From JBMDXK01 sp048594375 (GTDB taxonomy: Bacteria > Pseudomonadota > Alphaproteobacteria > Rhizobiales > Methylopilaceae): 10,388 nt of DNA. Position numbers and translations under genes: made by a program. The stretch spans positions 1-10,388 of the forward strand of contig JBMDXK010000036.1 in assembly GCA_048594375.1 (NCBI GenBank), given 5' to 3'. This document shows positions 6,430 to 10,388 of the stretch, one piece after another. The stretch's first letter is position 1. Every line of letters begins with the position of its first letter. The notes beneath the pieces are model-generated. The model was given only the letters and a program-made list of their open reading frames with translations. It was not told the origin of the DNA and ran no database searches.

Positions 6430-6445
6430 CAATTATTTATAATTG
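6430..6445. promoter_or_regulatory. AT-rich perfect palindrome, operator-like
   Basis: CAATTAT-TT-ATAATTG is a perfect 7-bp inverted repeat with a two-base centre. It lies between the two candidate divergent promoters, about 40 bases upstream of the minus-strand -35 and about 30 bases upstream of the topA -35. Its size and symmetry suit a dimeric helix-turn-helix regulator or a supercoiling-sensitive AT-rich element. No regulator can be named. Confidence 0.4.
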
Positions 6446-6476
6446 CAACAATGTTCTTTTTACGGCACAGAAAAAT

Positions 6477-6505
6477 TTGACAACAGCATAAAGGTTGCGC
6501 ATGTT
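6477..6505 (+). promoter_or_regulatory. Possible topA promoter
   Basis: A perfect TTGACA (6477-6482) is followed after 17 bases by CATGTT (6500-6505), a weak -10. Transcription from about 6512 would give a topA leader of roughly 120 bases containing the two hairpins at 6520-6545 and 6590-6616. Confidence 0.45.
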
Positions 6506-6519
6506 CACAATGTTTTTGT

Positions 6520-6545
6520 AAGGGCATCATCGTTTTTTTGCCCTT
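6520..6545 (+). other. topA leader hairpin 1
   Basis: AAGGGCA (6520-6526) pairs perfectly with TGCCCTT (6539-6545) around a 12-base loop that includes seven of the T residues between 6533 and 6539. No T-run follows the stem. It lies about 8 bases after the predicted transcript start. Confidence 0.45.
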
Positions 6546-6589
6546 TATTGATAAAAACCTTGTGTATTCCACCCAAAGAAGCCTAAAGG

Positions 6590-6616
6590 GGATGCAGAAG
6601 TTTTTGTTCAGCATCC
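6590..6616 (+). other. topA leader hairpin 2
   Basis: GGATGC (6590-6595) pairs with GCATCC (6611-6616) around a 15-base loop, ending 18 bases before the topA ATG. No clear Shine-Dalgarno sequence is visible between it and the start codon, so this stem may place or limit ribosome entry. Confidence 0.4.
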
Positions 6617-6623
6617 TGCAGCA

Positions 6624-6645
6624 ATGGACATAGTATGGACGTCGT
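6624..6645 (+). repeat. Tandem near-duplicate of the topA start region
   Basis: ATGGACATAGT (6624-6634) is followed directly by ATGGACGTCGT (6635-6645), nine of 11 bases identical. The first ATG is in another frame because the unit is 11 bases. The second is the true topA start, since only its frame gives VVIVESPAKAKTI. Confidence 0.6.
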
Positions 6646-9277
6646 TATTGTCGAATCGCCAGCCAAAGCCAAGACCATCAATAAATATCTGGGCTCGAAC
6701 TACGAGGTTTTCGCCTCTTACGGCCATGTGCGCGATTTGCCAGCCAAAGATGGCTCTGTTGATCCGGATGCAGATTTTAATATGCTGTGGGCAGTGGATC
6801 CCAAGGCACAAAAGCGTCTTTCCGATATTGCAGCCGCTGTAAAAAATGCTGACAGACTGATTCTCGCAACCGATCCGGATCGTGAGGGTGAGGCCATCTC
6901 ATGGCATGTTCTGGAAGTGCTGCGGCAAAAAAAAGCGCTGAAATCACAAGCCATTCAGCGTGTTGTATTCAACGCCATCACCAAGCAATCCATTCTGGAT
7001 GCCATGAAAAACCCGCGCGAAATTGATTCGGCGCTGGTGGAAGCCTATCTTGCCCGCCGCGCGCTGGATTATCTGGTCGGCTTTACATTATCGCCGGTGC
7101 TGTGGCGCAAGCTTCCCGGCTCCCGTTCCGCAGGACGTGTGCAATCGGTAGCACTGCGCCTTATCTGCGAGCGCGACCGCGAAATCGAAGCTTTCGTATC
7201 GCAGGAATACTGGTCTTTGGAAGCCACGCTGAAAACCGTTAAAGGCGAATCGTTTGAGTCGCGCCTGACGGTTGCAGACGGGGAAAAGATTGGCCGTCTG
7301 GATATTAAGGATGAAGCATCGGCTCTGGCACTGAAAGCATCCTTGGAAAAAGCACGCTTCAGCGTTGCCAACACCGAATCCAAACCCACAAAACGCAACC
7401 CCTACCCGCCGTTCACCACCTCCACCTTGCAGCAGGAAGCCTCCCGCAAGCTGGGTTTTTCCGCATCCCGCACCATGCAGACCGCGCAAAAACTCTATGA
7501 AGGCGTATCCATTGGCGGCGACACCGTGGGTCTCATCACCTATATGCGTACCGATGGCGTGCAGATAACCCCTGAAGCCGTGAACGCTGTGCGCAAGCAT
7601 ATTCAGGGGGAATACGGCGAGCGTTATTTGCCCAATGCACCCCGGCTTTACAAAACCAAAGCCAAAAATGCGCAAGAAGCCCACGAAGCTATTCGCCCCA
7701 CCGACCCCGGCCGGACACCGCAAGAAATGCGCCGCTATGTGGATGGCGATTTGTGGGCGCTGTATGAACTCATATGGAAACGCACCATTGCCAGCCAGAT
7801 GGAATCGGCGGAATTGCAGCGCACAACCATTGATATTGACGCCCACACCGACCGCCAGATCCAGCTGCGCGCCACCGGCTCGGTTGTAACCTTTGACGGT
7901 TTTCTCACGCTGTATCAGGAAAGCAAGGATGATGATGACGGCGATGATGAAAACCGCCGTCTGCCCATGCTGAGAGAAGGCGATGCGCTGGAGCGTGAAG
8001 CCATCAAGGCAAACCAGCATTTCACAGAGCCGCCTCCGCATTTTTCCGAAGCGTCATTGGTCAAGCGCATGGAAGAATTGGGTATTGGCCGTCCTTCCAC
8101 CTATGCGGCAACCCTTTCGGTGCTGGGTGACCGCGGCTATGTGCGCACAGAAAAAAAACGCCTGATTGCCGAAGACAAAGGCCGTCTGGTTATTGCGTTT
8201 TTGGAAAACTTCTTCCACCGCTATGTGGAATATGATTTTACTGCAAGCCTTGAAGAAAAGCTGGATCTCATCTCCAACAATGAAGTGGATTGGCGTAAAG
8301 TATTGCGCGATTTCTGGGATGAATTTATCGCAGCGGTCAACGCCACCAAGGAACTGCGTGTTGCCCAGGTCATTGATGCGCTGAATGACACATTGGCGCC
8401 GCACATTTTTCCTCCGCGGGAAGACGGTACGGATCCACGCAGTTGCCCCAGTTGCAGCAACGGGCAATTGTCATTGAAGCTGGGGCGCTACGGCTCGTTT
8501 ATTGGCTGCTCGAACTACCCGGAATGCAATTTCACCCGTCAGCTGGATGCGAATGGTGAAAGCGGCGATAGCCCGATGCTGGAAGGCCCCACCCCGCTGG
8601 GCAAAGACCCTCAAACGGGCGAAGAAGTCTCCTTGCGCGATGGTCGTTTTGGCCCTTATGTGCAGCTTGGTGAAGGCGCCAAACCCAAACGCGCTTCTAT
8701 TCCGCGCACATGGCCGGTTGATTCCATTGATATTGAAAAGGCACTCCAATTGTTGTCTTTGCCGCGTGAAGTGGGTAAACACCCTGAAACCGGCGAAATG
8801 ATTATGGCCAATATTGGCCGCTATGGGCCTTATATCCAGCTCGATAAGACCTATGCCAACCTTGAATCCGTGGATGAAGTTTTCGAGATTGGCATAAATC
8901 GCGCCGTAACCGTGCTCGCGGAGAAAAAAGAAAAAGGGGGGCGCGGTGGACGTGCTGCACCTGCGGGGAGAGTCTTGGGTGCGCATCCAGATGGCGGCGA
9001 TGTCACCGTAAGGCCAGGCCGGTTTGGCCCTTATGTCAATTATGCCAAGATCAACGCGACTTTGCCCAAAGGCACCGATCCGGAAGCCATTACGTTGGAA
9101 GAGGCATTGGTGCTAATTGCGGCCAAAGCAGACGCAGCACCAAGCGCCAAGAAAACCACCCGCAAAGCACCCGCTAAAAAAGCTGCAAGCAGTAAAGAAA
9201 AGGCTGAAAAAGCGCCCAAGAAAGCCAAAGCCGCACCAAAAACCACCAAGGCAAAAAAGGCCAAACCGGACGCATAA
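6635..9277 (+). CDS. topA: DNA topoisomerase I (type IA)
   Basis: TopA relaxes negatively supercoiled DNA by passing one strand through a transient break held by a 5'-phosphotyrosine. The 880 residues are of usual length (about 865 in E. coli). The Toprim domain has Glu7 in VIVESPAKAKTI and the acidic set D80/D82/E84 in LATDPDREGE. GSRSAGRVQSVALRL (162-176) and the catalytic Tyr303 in GLITYMRTDG follow, then EAHEAIRPTD (348-357) and ELGIGRPSTYA (481-491). One four-cysteine zinc ribbon is complete (C604, C607, C625, C631). It is followed by three cysteine-free C-terminal repeats, each with GRFGPY or GRYGPY (670-675, 728-733, 795-800). Residues 831-880 are a Lys/Ala/Pro-rich tail like those that add DNA contacts in other bacterial TopA proteins. 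An acidic run (432-438) interrupts the middle domain. ATG 6635 is the family start but lacks a strong ribosome site. Confidence 0.98.
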   Translation: MDVVIVESPAKAKTINKYLGSNYEVFASYGHVRDLPAKDGSVDPDADFNMLWAVDPKAQKRLSDIAAAVKNADRLILATDPDREGEAISWHVLEVLRQKKALKSQAIQRVVFNAITKQSILDAMKNPREIDSALVEAYLARRALDYLVGFTLSPVLWRKLPGSRSAGRVQSVALRLICERDREIEAFVSQEYWSLEATLKTVKGESFESRLTVADGEKIGRLDIKDEASALALKASLEKARFSVANTESKPTKRNPYPPFTTSTLQQEASRKLGFSASRTMQTAQKLYEGVSIGGDTVGLITYMRTDGVQITPEAVNAVRKHIQGEYGERYLPNAPRLYKTKAKNAQEAHEAIRPTDPGRTPQEMRRYVDGDLWALYELIWKRTIASQMESAELQRTTIDIDAHTDRQIQLRATGSVVTFDGFLTLYQESKDDDDGDDENRRLPMLREGDALEREAIKANQHFTEPPPHFSEASLVKRMEELGIGRPSTYAATLSVLGDRGYVRTEKKRLIAEDKGRLVIAFLENFFHRYVEYDFTASLEEKLDLISNNEVDWRKVLRDFWDEFIAAVNATKELRVAQVIDALNDTLAPHIFPPREDGTDPRSCPSCSNGQLSLKLGRYGSFIGCSNYPECNFTRQLDANGESGDSPMLEGPTPLGKDPQTGEEVSLRDGRFGPYVQLGEGAKPKRASIPRTWPVDSIDIEKALQLLSLPREVGKHPETGEMIMANIGRYGPYIQLDKTYANLESVDEVFEIGINRAVTVLAEKKEKGGRGGRAAPAGRVLGAHPDGGDVTVRPGRFGPYVNYAKINATLPKGTDPEAITLEEALVLIAAKADAAPSAKKTTRKAPAKKAASSKEKAEKAPKKAKAAPKTTKAKKAKPDA

Positions 9278-9324
9278 AGCGGAAATTTTGCTAAAAAATC
9301 ATGCAATTGTGGTGGCGCTATAAA

Positions 9325-9348
9325 AAACGGAGGCAAGAGCCTCCGTTT
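9325..9348. terminator. Bidirectional intrinsic terminator between topA and the DUF4394 gene
   Basis: AAACGGAGGC (9325-9334) and GCCTCCGTTT (9339-9348) form a perfect 10-bp stem with the tetraloop AAGA. The A-run at 9322-9327 supplies the U-tract for the minus-strand gene, and the TTT at the end of the stem plus the A/T-rich sequence to 9360 serves topA. It lies 47 bases after the topA stop and 27 bases after that of the minus-strand gene, so it serves both. Confidence 0.92.
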
Positions 9349-9375
9349 CTAAATATTTATAGTGTATGCGAAGGG

Positions 9376-10170
9376 TTACTTCGCTGCGTGCCACCAGGCA
9401 ATATCAATGAGATCGCCTTCAACACCGGTAAATGCACCGACTTCGGTTGCTTTACCGTTTGTCAGGTTAACTTCATAGAGTTTAGCATCATTTACCAGCC
9501 ATGCCTGATCATTGCCTTCGTGGTTTACGATGTTGAATGCTGCTGCGCTTTCAAGCGTAATGCCAAGCGAACCGATGGTGTTGAGCTTGCCTTCATTGGG
9601 TGGGTCTTGCAGAACCAGTGAACCTGTTTCGTAATCAATGTTGAAAAGCTTGGTTGCTTTGGCATCTTTCACAGAGTTTGTATAAGCGCCAGCAATGATG
9701 TTTGGTGTTTTGTCAGCATTCGCATCGCCTTCTTTAAAGGCCAGCTTGCCATCAATCATTGTTTGACCATCGGTCACGTTGATGCGGTAGCTGTTGCCGT
9801 TGCTGTCAAGAACGCGCAAGCGATCTGCCATTGGGTTGAAGTCAACAACAGTGACGTCGCCTTCATCAATATCTTCGGAAAGTTTGCCAGCCGCAGTGGT
9901 TTTGCCGCTTTTCACGTCAATGGTAACCAGTTGACCTTCATCGGTCAGACCGTAGAGCATGTTATCGGAAGGACGAATATCAATACCTACCAGATCATCG
10001 CTATCCACTTTCACGGTGGATTTTACCGCGCGGGTAGAAGGATCAATTGTTACAATCGTATCACCATCAACCAGACCGATCAACGCATCGGCAGCTTTTG
10101 CAGCGCCTGCGAATGAAACGGATACAGCAACAAGCGCTGTTGCAGCAAGCAAGGTATTTTTAATTTTCAT
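9376..10170 (-). CDS. Exported DUF4394 domain protein
   Basis: The protein has 264 residues from the ATG at 10168-10170, with AGGGAAG about six bases upstream. A longer open frame exists upstream, but only this start places a standard signal peptide at the N-terminus: MKIKN, a hydrophobic core and a likely cut after AAKA (residue 27). The mature protein carries the DUF4394 landmarks in order: IGLVDGDTIVTIDP (31-44), LVGIDIRPSDNMLYGL (60-75), VDFNPMADRLRVLDSNGNSY (109-128), GAYTNS (161-166), TKLFNIDYETGSLVLQDPPN (173-192) and GKLNTIGSLGI (194-204). These repeated strands suggest a beta-propeller-like fold in the periplasm or outside the cell. No enzymatic residues are evident and the family has no settled function. 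It is a single gene with its own terminator, convergent with topA. Confidence 0.93.
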   Translation of the reverse strand: MKIKNTLLAATALVAVSVSFAGAAKAADALIGLVDGDTIVTIDPSTRAVKSTVKVDSDDLVGIDIRPSDNMLYGLTDEGQLVTIDVKSGKTTAAGKLSEDIDEGDVTVVDFNPMADRLRVLDSNGNSYRINVTDGQTMIDGKLAFKEGDANADKTPNIIAGAYTNSVKDAKATKLFNIDYETGSLVLQDPPNEGKLNTIGSLGITLESAAAFNIVNHEGNDQAWLVNDAKLYEVNLTNGKATEVGAFTGVEGDLIDIAWWHAAK

Positions 10171-10265
10171 AAATTTCTTCCCTGAAATGAAGGATGGATA
10201 TGCGAACATAGAGTGCATTGCAGGAGCGTTAGGCAAAACACATAAGCGCAATGTGCCAATATAAC

Positions 10266-10297
10266 CGCTAACAGAGCGATAAGTTCCGCTGTTAGCG
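10266..10297 (-). promoter_or_regulatory. Inverted repeat upstream of the DUF4394 gene
   Basis: CGCTAACAG (10266-10274) and CTGTTAGCG (10289-10297) form a perfect 9-bp inverted repeat with a 14-base spacer, about 95 bases upstream of the start codon. No T-run follows on the minus strand, so it is not a terminator for that strand. It may be an operator or a leader stem. I found no convincing promoter or gene in the rest of 10171-10388. Confidence 0.45.
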
Positions 10298-10388
10298 CAA
10301 AAAATTTGGCGAAGAATACAGTATTGAGTGATAAACCTGCGAAAGAATGCCCCCGCTGTGAAATTATTTCGCACTAAGAACATCATGT

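Noticed and set aside
7088..8041. Minus-strand open frame (317 codons) inside topA
   Set aside because: It is antisense to the catalytic region of topA and has no recognisable protein features.
10171..10386. N-terminal extension of the DUF4394 protein
   Set aside because: The extension would bury the signal peptide. It has no family match, and the internal ATG has a better ribosome site.
1..10388. tRNA, rRNA, phage or transposase genes
   Set aside because: I saw no cloverleaf, rRNA signature or transposase or integrase motif in any strand.

Overview
The window looks like a chromosomal segment of an alphaproteobacterium with middling GC. The main evidence is the gene order pyrB - pyrC' - plsY - dprA - (one extra gene) - topA, which is a familiar core arrangement in that class, and the alphaproteobacterial style of the proteins (for example the FFENSTRTQSSFE carbamoyl-phosphate loop of PyrB and the non-catalytic PyrC partner). 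I cannot place it more closely. Compact operons, the small accessory proteins and the exported DUF4394 protein would fit several deep-branching alphaproteobacterial orders.

Layout. 1-132 is the 3' end of an unrecognised plus-strand gene. 133-361 is non-coding and holds a structured repeat: two copies of a 41-base unit, one nested in a 127-base imperfect inverted repeat that abuts the stop codon of the next gene. 362-823 (minus) encodes a small exported glycine-zipper, Tyr/Arg/Pro-rich protein. After a divergent intergenic region with a possible promoter and a leader hairpin, a tight plus-strand operon follows: pyrB (1025-1978), pyrC' (1971-3266, overlapping pyrB), plsY (3280-3939) and dprA (3944-5200, GTG start). 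5286-6041 is an unrecognised, probably helical protein with an internal duplication. 6066-6320 (minus) is a small unrecognised protein. 6321-6634 is a gene-free regulatory stretch with an AT-rich palindrome, possible divergent promoters and two hairpins. topA (6635-9277) ends at a strong bidirectional terminator (9325-9348) shared with a convergent exported DUF4394 protein (9376-10170, minus). 10171-10388 is the upstream region of that gene, with one clear inverted repeat.

Function. PyrB makes carbamoyl aspartate in pyrimidine synthesis. Its partner PyrC' has lost three of the usual metal-binding histidines, so it is probably a structural subunit. PlsY starts phospholipid synthesis, DprA loads RecA on incoming single-stranded DNA, and TopA relaxes negative supercoils. 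These genes are core housekeeping functions and share transcription rather than a pathway.

I do not see a clearly new multi-gene system. The items most worth following are the structured intergenic repeat, the inactive PyrC', the duplicated helical orphan between dprA and topA, and the structured topA leader with a duplicated start region.
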